Positions 14,968 to 23,896 are shown, counted from the first letter of the stretch. The stretch: 35,152 nt of DNA from Actinomycetes bacterium (GCA_021792405.1 JAJYUU010000042.1:1-35152); one strand, 5' to 3'. Translations and numbers: made by a program. Notes: a model not told the origin generated them from the sequence alone.

Positions 14968-15106
14968 CCGCCAAACCTAACAACTGGGTCAGCCGGGAAA
15001 CCCGGGCTTGACGCGGAGATCGGCGTGGCACTGCCGCGGCTTTGCCATGATTTGAGCAGTCGGGCCAGGGGCGGCCAGCGCCGAGTAGACGGACTCCGGT
15101 CGCGGG

Positions 15107-15530
15107 CCCCGTGGTGTCGCGGCACTGCGGTTCGGCGACGACGCGGCCCGACGGTGGATCGAGTACCGGCCGAACCCCCGTCCTGGCGGCTGCCTGGCTT
15201 TGCTGAGCGTCGCTGGCCGGAAGGCTGCGCACCGGTTGCTGGCCACCGGGCTGAGCGAGCACTGCTTCGCCCAGGCGATGGCGATGGTTGCCCTCGAGGA
15301 CGACCGCTCGGGCCCGAGGAGGACCTCGGGCACGCGTTGCTCGACGCGCTCGGGCCGACGGCGCGAGCACTGCTCGGCCAGATCGTGGCTCTCTACCTAG
15401 ACCGGCTGCCGGCCGCTATGGCCGCGCGGGAGGCCGCGAAGATAGCTGGCGGCGAGCTGTACTTTGCCTGGGAAGGCCCGCTGACGCGGGACGACCGGTA
15501 CTACTACCGGGTGCAAGCAGGCGACCTTCT
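15107..15530 (+). pseudogene. Degraded DUF3500-family gene
   Basis: Two pieces of a DUF3500 protein lie in different frames. In frame 2, from about 15107 to 15310, the translation includes RRWIEYRPNPRPGG, then AAHRLLATGLSEHCFAQAMA and MVALEDD, matching the N-terminal part of the family. In frame 1, from about 15330 to 15530, it includes LLGQIVALYLDRLPAAMA and ELYFAWEGPLTRDDRYYYRV, matching the C-terminal third. The middle of the protein and the last residues are missing, and the frame shifts near 15310-15330. This is a decayed gene, not an active one. The end runs up to the stop of the antisense phosphatase gene. The flank 14968-15106 shows no gene. Confidence 0.65.
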
Positions 15531-15542
15531 GCGATGTGGCGG

Positions 15543-16778
15543 CTACCTCGCCGGCGGCAAGGCAATCAAGCCAGGCGACCCAGCGGCTGCCAGCGCGCTG
15601 TCCTGCGCCCCGGCGGGTGCAGCCGTCGCGAGGCCGCGGGCCAGATCGTCATCCGGCGAGACAGGCGAAGGCGTCACCTCCAGAAGGAGCAGAGCAACGT
15701 CATCGTCCAGCTTGCGCCTGGCGTGCGCCATCAGCCGGCTGAGCAACTGGTCCGCCGCTGCCTGCAGGTCCGGCAGGCGCAGCGTGTCGACCCAGTCTTC
15801 CAGCCGGAAGTATCGCCCTGCCCGGTCACGTGCCTCGAGCAGGCCATCGGTGTAGAAGACCAGCCGGTCGCCGGCGCTGACCGTGAACGTCGATGCCTGG
15901 ATGTCGGGATGCAGGCCGAGCGGCGTCGCGAACACCGAGGGCGTCAGCGGCCGCAGGTCACCGTCCGCGGTCAGGCGCAGCGGCGGCGGATGCCCGCACA
16001 CCACCAGCTGAAGCCAGCCGTGCGGGTCGAGTTCGGCAAAGACTGCGGTAACGAAGTCTTCCTCGCCGGCCGCCCGGCTGACTGACCCGTCGACAACGCG
16101 CGCGATCTCCGGCAGTGAGAGGCCAGGCTGCGCGCACGCATCGCGGAAGCTCGTCATCGCCACGCTCGCCAGTCGCACCGCTGGCAGGCCCTTCCCGCGC
16201 GTATCGCCGATGAGCCAGCGCGGGTGTCCCGGACCGGGAACGACTTCGAGCAGGTCACCGCCAACCCGTGCCTCGGGCGATGCCGAGAGGTACCGCGATG
16301 CCAGCCGGCCAGCGGTCACTGTCGCGGGGACTTCGGGCAATATGGCGCTTTGCGCGACTCGCGCGACAGCACGGACCTGGCTGATACGGCGCTTGGCCGC
16401 GGCCCGGAGCGCCGAGTTCACGACCGCGAACGCGGCGAGCAGCAACAGCACGCTCAGGTGCGAGGCAAGCATCGCGAGCCGGCCTGGCTGGCCGACGGCA
16501 AGTCCGATGCCGAGCACGACCGCCCAGCCCGCGAGCAGCGCGGTGCCGCGAGGAAACAGCACGAGCGAAGCCAGCAGCGGGCCGACCGCCAGCCACGCGG
16601 CCGGCATGAGGTCCGGCCGGATCAGGTACCCGGCCGCCGCGACCATCGTGATCGCCACGACCAGCACGAGCCCGACCACGCGCCGGGCGCGCTCGGTAGG
16701 CCACTGTGCGGACGCCGACGGATCCGGCGCACTCCTCTGGCCAGCACTCACAGACCTGACCCGGACTCTTGCGCTCAT
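15543..16778 (-). CDS. Membrane-anchored SpoIIE-type PP2C serine phosphatase
   Basis: The 411-residue protein has a short cytosolic N-terminus, three to four membrane helices (about residues 34-125) and a cytosolic SpoIIE/PP2C phosphatase domain from about 150. Catalytic acidic residues appear in ARVGGDLLEV, IGDTRGKGLPA, FYTDGLLEARD and the closing LDDDVALLLLEV, so it should be active. Such enzymes dephosphorylate STAS-domain anti-anti-sigma proteins in partner-switching stress pathways. ATG 16778 has GGAAGG about 9 nt upstream; a GTG at 16805 is a less likely start. No sensor domain other than the membrane part is visible. It follows the LysR gene on the same strand after 114 nt. Confidence 0.88.
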   Translation of the reverse strand: MSARVRVRSVSAGQRSAPDPSASAQWPTERARRVVGLVLVVAITMVAAAGYLIRPDLMPAAWLAVGPLLASLVLFPRGTALLAGWAVVLGIGLAVGQPGRLAMLASHLSVLLLLAAFAVVNSALRAAAKRRISQVRAVARVAQSAILPEVPATVTAGRLASRYLSASPEARVGGDLLEVVPGPGHPRWLIGDTRGKGLPAVRLASVAMTSFRDACAQPGLSLPEIARVVDGSVSRAAGEEDFVTAVFAELDPHGWLQLVVCGHPPPLRLTADGDLRPLTPSVFATPLGLHPDIQASTFTVSAGDRLVFYTDGLLEARDRAGRYFRLEDWVDTLRLPDLQAAADQLLSRLMAHARRKLDDDVALLLLEVTPSPVSPDDDLARGLATAAPAGAQDSALAAAGSPGLIALPPAR

Positions 16779-16892
16779 CAGAGGCCGCCTTCCGGTTCTT
16801 GTCACTGGCTCCAGCCGGTTACACCTAACACTATTGTCCCGGGTCTTCAGTGAACGCTGACCGCAAGCTCCAAATCGGCCCAGTGTGGCCGG

Positions 16893-17885
16893 TCAGGTGC
16901 TCGCTGATCCGGGACGACCGCTGACGGCATCAGCAGCCACTCGGCCGGGCGAGGTCGCCCGGCTGGCGATATGCGCAATCAGGTCCCTGGCCGCGCCCGC
17001 AGGCGGGCTCGCCGCGCCAGCCCAGACGACGCGCAGGGTCCGGCGCAGCTCAAGCTCGGGTGTCCGGACTTCGATCAGCCGGCCCATGGCCAGGTCATCG
17101 GCTACGGCTAGCTCGCTGATGACGGCGGGCGCCGCGGCGGCCAGCACGGCCGCGCGGACCGCCGCCGTGGTCGAGACGGACAGCGCGGCGGGAGCCTGGA
17201 CGTAGCCAGCGCCCAGCGCGGCGGTCAGTGCCGCAGCCAGCGTATCCCGGGTCCCCGAGCCGCCTTCCCTGCTGACGAGGGGAGCGGCGGCAAGTTCCGC
17301 GGCGCTGATGCCGCTGCGGCGCCGGGTCCAGGGATGGCCTGGAGCGACGACGACTGCCAGCCGGTCATGGCCGATGACCCGGCTGTGCAGCCCGGCGGGC
17401 CGTCGCGGTCCCTCGATGAAGCCCAGATCCGCGGCGCCCTCGGCGACGTGGCCGACGACTGTCTCGGAGTTGACCGCGGTGAGCACGACATCGGGAGCAC
17501 GCCCGGCCGGGTGGCCGACCGCCCGGAACGACGAGAGCCAGGTCGGCAGCAGCTGCTCGGCGATGGTCGAGCTGGAGCTGACCCGTAGCCGGCTGCGCCG
17601 GTCCGTGCGCAGCGCGGCGATCCCGGCGTCCAAGCCTGCCGCCACATCGAGCAGCCGGGAGGCCCACTCGGCGATAACCGCGCCCTGCGGGGTCAGGCTG
17701 GAACCGCGCGGGCTGCGGAGCACCAGCGGCACGCCAGTCTGCGCTTCCATGGCCCGGATGCGCGCCGAGACCGCCTGCTGGCTGACGCCGATCTGCTGGG
17801 CGGCGCTATTCAGGCTCCCGGTCTGGGCGACGCCGAGCAGCATCTCGAGCGCGCCGAGATCGGGGACGTGGGCGCTGAGGGGCAT
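16893..17885 (-). CDS. LysR-family transcriptional regulator
   Basis: The 330-residue protein has an N-terminal LysR winged helix-turn-helix (about residues 8-66) with GSLNSAAQQIGVSQQAVSAR. A periplasmic-binding-protein-like effector domain follows, with VNSETVVGHVAEGAADLGFI and a hinge to the second lobe. ATG 17885 is chosen because the upstream extension to 17990 has no family similarity. A TATGCT box 6 nt before the ATG could make it leaderless. It starts 17 nt after the stop of a small membrane protein gene and may belong to the same transcript. The effector and target genes are unknown. Confidence 0.85.
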   Translation of the reverse strand: MPLSAHVPDLGALEMLLGVAQTGSLNSAAQQIGVSQQAVSARIRAMEAQTGVPLVLRSPRGSSLTPQGAVIAEWASRLLDVAAGLDAGIAALRTDRRSRLRVSSSSTIAEQLLPTWLSSFRAVGHPAGRAPDVVLTAVNSETVVGHVAEGAADLGFIEGPRRPAGLHSRVIGHDRLAVVVAPGHPWTRRRSGISAAELAAAPLVSREGGSGTRDTLAAALTAALGAGYVQAPAALSVSTTAAVRAAVLAAAAPAVISELAVADDLAMGRLIEVRTPELELRRTLRVVWAGAASPPAGAARDLIAHIASRATSPGRVAADAVSGRPGSAST

Positions 17886-17902
17886 GCGGCCAGCATAGCC
17901 AC

Positions 17903-18367
17903 CTACAAGCCAGCCTTGTACCACGTCAAAGCCAGGGCGCTGGGTCGCCCGAGCCGAGGGGGCAGCACGGCGCTCGCGGCTGACCCGCAAGCGGGCGTTT
18001 CCGCCCTGGCTATGGCGTCCGAAAGCGCCTGGCCGAATTCGGCCAGGATCCGATGATTATGATCTTCGGCAAGCAGGTGGCCGATTCCCAGCACGGCCGC
18101 CACCGGCCAGTCCACGATGCCGAACGCGGCCAGTGCCCCGAGTCCCGCGTAATAGGCAAGCCGCTGTGGTTCTGGCAGCCGGAGGGTGCCCAATGGCTGT
18201 GGCAGCGTGACAGCGATGGTGTGCCGGTCGAGCACATCGGCCGCTGCCCGCTCGCCTGCATGTCCCGCTGTCGGGCTGCGCTGGGCTGGCACAGCGCCCC
18301 TGGCCGGAGTGCGCCCGGCCGGGTGACCGTCGGCTGCCCGGGCCGCACCGCCGGAGGTAGCGGGCAC
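17903..18367 (-). CDS. Small membrane protein with a VDWPVA motif (paralogue 1)
   Basis: The 154-residue product has a disordered N-terminus and one strong hydrophobic region (about residues 70-100) containing AYYAGLGALAAFGIVDWPVA. The C-terminal 50 residues contain a helix rich in Ala and polar residues (HNHRILAEFGQALSDAIARA). It shares the LP-x-GLG-x-VDWPVA-x-IGH/Y core with the next gene upstream, so the two are paralogues. GTG 18367 has AGGA close upstream. The gap to the preceding gene is 4 nt, indicating one operon. I do not recognise a characterised function. Confidence 0.6.
   Translation of the reverse strand: MPATSGGAARAADGHPAGRTPARGAVPAQRSPTAGHAGERAAADVLDRHTIAVTLPQPLGTLRLPEPQRLAYYAGLGALAAFGIVDWPVAAVLGIGHLLAEDHNHRILAEFGQALSDAIARAETPACGSAASAVLPPRLGRPSALALTWYKAGL
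17904..17920. promoter_or_regulatory. Inverted repeat upstream of the LysR gene
   Basis: TACAAG-N5-CTTGTA is a perfect 6-bp inverted repeat 19 nt upstream of the LysR start. It overlaps the last codons and stop of the small membrane protein gene. LysR proteins commonly bind such sites near their own genes, but its overlap with coding DNA lowers confidence. Confidence 0.4.
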
Positions 18368-18371
18368 GGTC

Positions 18372-18629
18372 CTAACCCCGCCGGGACAGCGCGTAGCCGA
18401 TGGCGATGGCTGCGGCGACGGGCCAGTCCACGGCCCCGACTACCCCGGCGATGCCGAGGCCGGCCAGGAAGCCGGCGCTCTTGTACTCGACATGGCCGAC
18501 GATGGGCAGGTTGATGCCCGGTTCTTCGCGCGGCTGCTGGCGTGGCTGGCGGTCCTGCTCACCGTTGTGCCCAGCCCGGTCGGCCGAGGATCCGCGGCGG
18601 GTGCTCGCCTGGGTCTTCGCGTCCATCAT
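18372..18629 (-). CDS. Small membrane protein with a VDWPVA motif (paralogue 2)
   Basis: The 85-residue product has a charged, Gln/Arg-rich N-terminus (residues 1-38). One or two close hydrophobic segments follow, with FLAGLGIAGVVGAVDWPVA and IAIGYALSRRG at the end. The VDWPVA box is at 67-72. It aligns over about 45 residues with the downstream gene, so the pair arose by tandem duplication. Its ATG at 18629 (or 18626) is preceded by a TGTATACC box at about 18653-18660, a possible -10 element. It diverges from the giant P-type ATPase. The small size and membrane character would fit a pump accessory subunit, but that is speculation. Confidence 0.65.
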   Translation of the reverse strand: MMDAKTQASTRRGSSADRAGHNGEQDRQPRQQPREEPGINLPIVGHVEYKSAGFLAGLGIAGVVGAVDWPVAAAIAIGYALSRRG

Positions 18630-18768
18630 GACAGGCTGCCCGGCTGCGGCCCGGTATACACCATCCCCCCCGGGTGGTTGCCGCGCGCCGCCGGTGGCCG
18701 CTCGCCTGGGCCGCCCTCACCCGGCGAGGGTGATGCCCGGCGGGCCGGCCTCGGCCCACCATATCGGG

Positions 18769-21700
18769 ATGCGCACAGCTGACTGCGGGTCGGCGCCGGC
18801 TGCGCCGGATTCCGACGGGCCGCCTGACCGGGACGGGCCTGACCGGGACGGGCAATCCGGGCCCGGTCGAATTGTCACGGGCACGCCCGGACTGGCACGG
18901 CTCGCCGGGTTCGTCGCGGCCGCCGGGCGGACCGTCCGTTCGCTGCAGTCTCCGCGCGTGCTGTTCCGCTCGGGCGACCGCATTCACATCAGGGTCAGCG
19001 GTGTGGCTCACGGCGCCGGCAGCGAACTGGCCGAGGCGGTGGAAACCGCTCTCGAACGCCACGATGCGGTCCGCTGGGCCGCCGTGAATGCGGCGCTCGG
19101 TGCAGTTGTGGTGCAATGCGACAAAGAGGTGCCAGAAGCCGAGCTTGCCGGGATCGTCGAGCGGCTCGAGGACAGCATGCAGGTTCCTGGTGCGGGCGGC
19201 GACGGACAGCCGGGGCCGATGAACCGGGTTCCCGCCACGGTGGCGCCGCTGGTGGCCACCGCTGCAGGCCTGGCGTTCGCGGGCGCGGGTCGCGCGTTCC
19301 GGGTCGCGCGGCTTCCGGCCGAGCTAGGCTTGCTTTTCCAGTTCGTCGACGCCCAGCCACGGCTGCGCGGCGCGCTCGCCGGAGCTGTCGGCACGGACCG
19401 CGCGGACCTGCTGCTGGCGGTCGGTAATTCGGCGGCACAGACGGCGGCACAGGGCATCAGCGGGCTGACGGTCGACGCCGGACAGCGCGTGCTGCAGCTT
19501 GCCGAGGCCGTGCTCGAGCGGAGCTCGTGGGCCCGGGCTGAGCCGAAACTGTGCATCTCCCGTGCGCGCGCTGCGGCTCGGCCGGTCACCCCGGAACGGC
19601 CGCAGGCAGTGCCGCCCGGAAACGCTGAGCACTTCAGCGACGCGATGGGGGTGTCCGCGGCTGCCGCCTTCGGCGGGGTGCTGGGCATGTCCGGAAGCGC
19701 CCGGCGCGCGGGCGGGGTGGCCGCGGCCACGATCCCGAAGGCGGCGCGAGTTGGCCGGGAGAGCTTTGCCGCAGCGCTCGGGTGCCTGCTGGCCCGCCGC
19801 GGCGTAGTAGTCACCGATCATCGTGCGCTGCGCCTGCTGGATCGTGTTGACGCCATCGTTATCGACGAAGATGTCCTCTTGACGGGTGCGCTGCAGGTCG
19901 GGGAGGTGGTCGGGGTCGGCAGCGCGGATAGTGCGAGCCTCGGCGCGGTGGCGCAGGCGCTGTTCGACCCGGGCAGGGTGGCTGGCATCGTCACCGGTGG
20001 CGGCTTCGCGATGGGCCCGCTTGACGCCCTCGGCGTGAGCTCGAGAACAGCGTCGCAGCTTGCCGCCCGGCTCACTGACGGCGCCGCGGTAACGGTGCTG
20101 GGACTGGCCGAGGCAGGCCGGCTGCGCGCGGTCATCGGAGTTGCCGCTGAGCGGGCGGGAGCGGCGGACATGCTGCTGGCCGCCGCGCAGCGCTCCGGCG
20201 TCAGGTACTTGCTGGCGGCGTCGGCCACCCCGGCGGTGACCCTGCCCGATCCGTCGCTGGTCGTGCCGGGTGGCAGGCGCCTTGTCGCGACTGTTCGCGG
20301 GCTGCAGGCAACGGGGGCGGTCGTTCTGCTGGTGTCAGATCGGCGCCGCGCCCTGGCCGCGGCGGACGTTGGTGTCGGGATTGTCTCGGCCGACGGCCGG
20401 CCTGCCTGGGGCGCCCATATTCTGGCAGTCTCGGGACTGGCCTCGGCCGCGCTCACTGTCGAGGCGGTAAAAGCGGGCAGCGCGGCGTCCCGCCGGGCGA
20501 TGAACCTGTCCCTGGGCGGCACGGCGCTTGGCGGCGCACTGGCGGCTGGCGGCGAACCGGGAACGGCCGCACGGCGCAGCTTGCTGGCGGTGAACGGGGC
20601 CGCGGCGGCCGCGCTCGCGGCCAGTGCCTGGTCGGTATCGGAGCTGGCCCGGCTGCCGGCCAGCGCCCCGCCACCGCCGCCGCCCTGGCATGCCATGCCG
20701 CCCGAGGTCGCGCTGGCCAAGTTGCGCAGCCGGCCGGGCGGCCTGACGACCAGGGAGGTCCGCGGGCGCTGGCGGCCTGATGAGCGCACGCCCGCGCGGC
20801 TGTCGCTGCCCCGTGCCTTCCTTGGCGAGCTGGCTAACCCGCTGACGCCCATACTCGGCGGCGGGGCAGTCCTGTCCGCCTCGATCGGCGCGGTCGCCGA
20901 TGCCATCGTGGTGTCGGCAGTGGCCGGGATATCGGCTCTCATCGGCGGCGCTCAGCGCGTCTATACCGAGCAGTCGATGCGCCGCCTGCTGACGGAGTCC
21001 GCGGTCACCGCGCGAGTGCTCCGGGATGGCACCGAGCGCATCATCCCGGCAGTCGGCCTGGTCGGTGGCGATGTCGTTGTGCTGGCCGGAGGCGACGTGG
21101 TTCCCGCCGACTGCCGGCTGCTGGATGCTAGGTCGCTGCAGGCCGACGAGTCATCGCTGACCGGCGAATCGGCGCCGGTCGAGAAGACCGCGGCGCCGGT
21201 GTTCGCGCCGGCCGTGGCCGACCGACGGTCGATGCTGTACGAAGGCACGACGGTGGCTGCCGGATACGCCACGGCGGTGGTGGTCGCGACGGGCAGCGGC
21301 ACGGAGCTCGGCAAGAGCCTGAAGGCGCTAGCGCAGGCTGCGCCGCCGACCGGCGTGGAGTCGAGGCTGAGCCAGATCACCCGCACGACGCTGCCGCTCG
21401 CCCTCGGCTCGGCGGCCGCCGTGGTGGCAGCCGGGCTGATCCGCGGGCATCCGGCCAGGGACACGATTGGCGCGGCAGTCGGGCTGGCCGTCGCCTCGGT
21501 CCCCGAGGGCCTGCCGTTCCTGGTGACTGCCGCTCAGCTGGCATCGGCTCGCCGTCTGGCCAGGCACGCCACCCTGGTGCGCAGCCCGCGGACCATCGAG
21601 GCGCTCGGCCGGACCAACGTGCTGTGCTTCGACAAGACAGGAACGCTCACGCAAGGCCGGATGGCCGTCGCGGCGGTCTGCGACGGGACGACGACGCGCC

Positions 21701-23331
21701 CGGCCGGCGCGCTGCCCGCCGCGCACCGTGACGTCCTCGCGGCAGCGCTGCGAGCGACTCCCAGGGCCAGGTCCCGGCGCGGCCACGAGCATGTGACCGA
21801 CCAGGCCGTCATCGATGGCGCAGCCGCGCAGGGCCTCCGACGCCGCGACGGCTACGCCGGCTGGCGGCAGGTGGACTCGCTGCCCTTCGAGCCCAGCCGG
21901 GCCTTTCACGCCACGCTTGCCGAGACGAGCCAGCGTCCTGTCCTGTCGGTGAAGGGAGCGCCGGAGGCGATACTGCCGCACTGCGCGAGATGGCGCGGAG
22001 GCGATCTCAGTCCGGCTGATCGCAAGCGGATCGACAGGGCGCTCGGCAAGCTCGCTCAGCAGGGTTACCGGGTGCTGGCGGTGGCCGAGAATCAGGTCAG
22101 CCCAGACGGTCAGCAATCGGTCACGGTCGACGACATGACTTTCGCCGGCCTGGTTGGCTTCGGCGATCCGGTTCGGGCCACGGCTGGCGCATCGGTCAGC
22201 GAGCTCCGCGCCGCCGGCGTCGACGTCGTCATGATCACCGGCGATCACCCCGCCACCGCTACGGCGATCGCCACCGAGCTGGGCGTGCTGAACGGGGGAG
22301 GGGTAGTAACCGGTGCGGAGATCGACCGGCTCGATGACGCCGCGCTGGCCGCCGCGCTGGCCGGCGCGACTGTCATCGCCCGCTGCACGCCCGAGCAGAA
22401 GGTCCGCGTCGTCCGCGGCTTCCAGCAAGCCGGCCGAGTCGTCGCGATGACGGGTGACGGCGCCAACGACGCCGCGGCCATCCGGCTGGCTGATGTCGGA
22501 ATCGCGCTCGGGAAGCGCGGCACGCCGGCCGCCCGCGCGGCTGCAGACCTGGTGGTCACCGACGACCGGCTGGAAACGATCATCGCTGCCGTGATCGAAG
22601 GCCGGGCCATGTGGCGCTCGGTCCGCGAGGCGATCGGCATCCTGGTCGGCGGCAACATCGGCGAGATCGGCTACACGCTCTTCGGCACGCTGATGGCCGG
22701 CACTTCACCGTTGTCGGCGCGGCAGCTCCTGCTCGTCAACTTGCTTACCGACCTTCTTCCGGCGGCGGCGGTCGCGCTGCGCACGCCGCAGCCGGGGGCG
22801 GCGCAGAGCCTGCTCGCCGAGGGGCCCGACACTTCACTCGGATCGGCGCTCACCCGGGAGATCGCCGTGCGAGCCGCGGCCACCGGAGCGGCGGCCAGCG
22901 TCGCGTGGATCGTTGCCCGGATGACCGGCTCGCCCGCCCGAGCGCGAACGGTCGGACTGGCGACCGTGGTCAGCGCCGAGCTTGGCCAGACCCTGCTGGT
23001 GGGTGGCCGCAGCCCGGCCGTCGCCGCCGCGAGCCTGGCTAGCCTGGGAGTGCTGGTGGGCGTGGTGCAGACCCCCGGTGTCAGCCAGTTCTTCGGCAGC
23101 ACCCCGATCGGCCCGGTCGGCTGGTCGATTGCCGCCACCGCGGCCGGCGCGGCATCTGCTGGCTCGGTGCTGCTCCCGAAGTGCGGCCGGCTGCTGACGC
23201 CGGCCATCGACTCGCTGCTGCCGATGTCGGGCCGGGTGCTCGCCCCAGCCCTCGGGCCGCTTCCTCCGGCAGTCCGATCGCTCGCAGGCGCCTTGACCGG
23301 CTTGGCCGACAGGTCAGCTGCGGCCGAGTAG
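18769..23331 (+). CDS. Giant CtpH/CtpI-like P-type cation ATPase with a degenerate N-terminal half
   Basis: The 1520-residue protein contains a complete P2-like pump in its C-terminal half. This half has LTGES (T798), PEGLP in TM4, DKTGTLT (D955), SVKGAPE, ITGDHPATA and TGDGAND (D1230), with NLLTDLLPA late in the membrane region. Upstream is an HMA-like fold without a CxxC (about residues 60-140) and a second ATPase-like module. There the phosphorylation site is replaced by VIDEDVLLTG (D366), and a damaged hinge-like AAADVGVGI segment is present. The overall plan and size resemble mycobacterial CtpH and CtpI. ATG 18769 is chosen because the frame upstream overlaps the divergent gene. Its 3' end overlaps gvpK by 18 nt, tail to tail. 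The ion is unknown. Confidence 0.82.
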   Translation: MRTADCGSAPAAPDSDGPPDRDGPDRDGQSGPGRIVTGTPGLARLAGFVAAAGRTVRSLQSPRVLFRSGDRIHIRVSGVAHGAGSELAEAVETALERHDAVRWAAVNAALGAVVVQCDKEVPEAELAGIVERLEDSMQVPGAGGDGQPGPMNRVPATVAPLVATAAGLAFAGAGRAFRVARLPAELGLLFQFVDAQPRLRGALAGAVGTDRADLLLAVGNSAAQTAAQGISGLTVDAGQRVLQLAEAVLERSSWARAEPKLCISRARAAARPVTPERPQAVPPGNAEHFSDAMGVSAAAAFGGVLGMSGSARRAGGVAAATIPKAARVGRESFAAALGCLLARRGVVVTDHRALRLLDRVDAIVIDEDVLLTGALQVGEVVGVGSADSASLGAVAQALFDPGRVAGIVTGGGFAMGPLDALGVSSRTASQLAARLTDGAAVTVLGLAEAGRLRAVIGVAAERAGAADMLLAAAQRSGVRYLLAASATPAVTLPDPSLVVPGGRRLVATVRGLQATGAVVLLVSDRRRALAAADVGVGIVSADGRPAWGAHILAVSGLASAALTVEAVKAGSAASRRAMNLSLGGTALGGALAAGGEPGTAARRSLLAVNGAAAAALAASAWSVSELARLPASAPPPPPPWHAMPPEVALAKLRSRPGGLTTREVRGRWRPDERTPARLSLPRAFLGELANPLTPILGGGAVLSASIGAVADAIVVSAVAGISALIGGAQRVYTEQSMRRLLTESAVTARVLRDGTERIIPAVGLVGGDVVVLAGGDVVPADCRLLDARSLQADESSLTGESAPVEKTAAPVFAPAVADRRSMLYEGTTVAAGYATAVVVATGSGTELGKSLKALAQAAPPTGVESRLSQITRTTLPLALGSAAAVVAAGLIRGHPARDTIGAAVGLAVASVPEGLPFLVTAAQLASARRLARHATLVRSPRTIEALGRTNVLCFDKTGTLTQGRMAVAAVCDGTTTRPAGALPAAHRDVLAAALRATPRARSRRGHEHVTDQAVIDGAAAQGLRRRDGYAGWRQVDSLPFEPSRAFHATLAETSQRPVLSVKGAPEAILPHCARWRGGDLSPADRKRIDRALGKLAQQGYRVLAVAENQVSPDGQQSVTVDDMTFAGLVGFGDPVRATAGASVSELRAAGVDVVMITGDHPATATAIATELGVLNGGGVVTGAEIDRLDDAALAAALAGATVIARCTPEQKVRVVRGFQQAGRVVAMTGDGANDAAAIRLADVGIALGKRGTPAARAAADLVVTDDRLETIIAAVIEGRAMWRSVREAIGILVGGNIGEIGYTLFGTLMAGTSPLSARQLLLVNLLTDLLPAAAVALRTPQPGAAQSLLAEGPDTSLGSALTREIAVRAAATGAAASVAWIVARMTGSPARARTVGLATVVSAELGQTLLVGGRSPAVAAASLASLGVLVGVVQTPGVSQFFGSTPIGPVGWSIAATAAGAASAGSVLLPKCGRLLTPAIDSLLPMSGRVLAPALGPLPPAVRSLAGALTGLADRSAAAE

Positions 23332-23619
23332 CGGCCCGAGCGGCCCGAGATCCAGGTTCAGGTCTTCCCTGGCCACCTTGAAGTAGTCGCAGAGGCCGGA
23401 CATGCGGTCATCGAGCGCCATCAGGGTCGAACCGATCTGCTCGATCTGATCGTCGGTCAGATCGCCCTGGTCCGCCCGGCGGATGGCCTGGCGTTCCATC
23501 AGCTGCCTGAGCAACTCGACGATTGTCAGCACTAGCGTGGCCAGGCTGCGCTCGACAGTGGCACGATCCATGGGGATATGCGCCGATATACCGGAAACGG
23601 GGAAGAAGGGGCTGGTCAT
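23314..23619 (-). CDS. gvpK: Gas vesicle protein GvpK
   Basis: The 101-residue product matches GvpK. It has an ATLVLTIVELLRQLMERQAI block, RRADQGDLTDDQIEQIG and the terminal DLNLDLGPLGPLL. GvpK is a small, conserved assembly factor of gas vesicles. ATG 23619 is used; a TTG at 23670 would overlap the gvpS stop by 4 nt and add 17 residues without family similarity, but it cannot be excluded. It is the last gene of the operon, and its end overlaps the convergent P-type ATPase gene by 18 nt. Confidence 0.9.
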   Translation of the reverse strand: MTSPFFPVSGISAHIPMDRATVERSLATLVLTIVELLRQLMERQAIRRADQGDLTDDQIEQIGSTLMALDDRMSGLCDYFKVAREDLNLDLGPLGPLLGRS

Positions 23620-23666
23620 CTCATCCGACTGCACCGGTTTGCGGTGCAGTCCGCTGTGGCCGCCGG

Positions 23667-23894
23667 TCAAGTCGGTGTCTCGCGCAAGCCGCCGTCATGC
23701 TCCGCGATGCCGCCCGTCACCGAGTGCACGAGCGCGCGCAGCGAGATCCGCACGAGTTCGACATCGGCGATCGAGAGGGTCACATCGCCGGCGATCACGA
23801 CGCCGCCGGCGAGCACACGGTCGAGGAGGTCGACGAGTGCTACGTGCGGATGGGGCGTGCGGGTGGCCAGTTCCCCGGTGGTGAGCGCCGACAT
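23667..23894 (-). CDS. gvpS: GvpA-family gas vesicle protein, GvpS type
   Basis: This 75-residue protein is a short GvpA paralogue. The core runs VALVDLLDRVLAGGVVIAGD, then VTLSIADVELVRISLRALV, with the alpha-beta-beta-alpha pattern of GvpA-like proteins. It lies directly before gvpK, as gvpS does in Streptomyces clusters, which supports the S name over J. ATG 23894 starts 2 nt after the gvpL stop; an in-frame extension to 23960 lies inside gvpL. It is probably a minor vesicle or nucleation component. Confidence 0.85.
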   Translation of the reverse strand: MSALTTGELATRTPHPHVALVDLLDRVLAGGVVIAGDVTLSIADVELVRISLRALVHSVTGGIAEHDGGLRETPT

Positions 23895-23896
23895 GA

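Noticed and set aside
15025-16085. Long plus-strand frames at 15025-15855 and 15288-16085 as intact genes
   Set aside because: Only parts of the first show DUF3500 similarity, in a broken frame; the rest is antisense to an intact SpoIIE phosphatase.
18400-18768. N-terminal extension of the giant P-type ATPase
   Set aside because: It runs antisense over a small membrane protein gene and has no family similarity; ATG 18769 fits the divergent layout.
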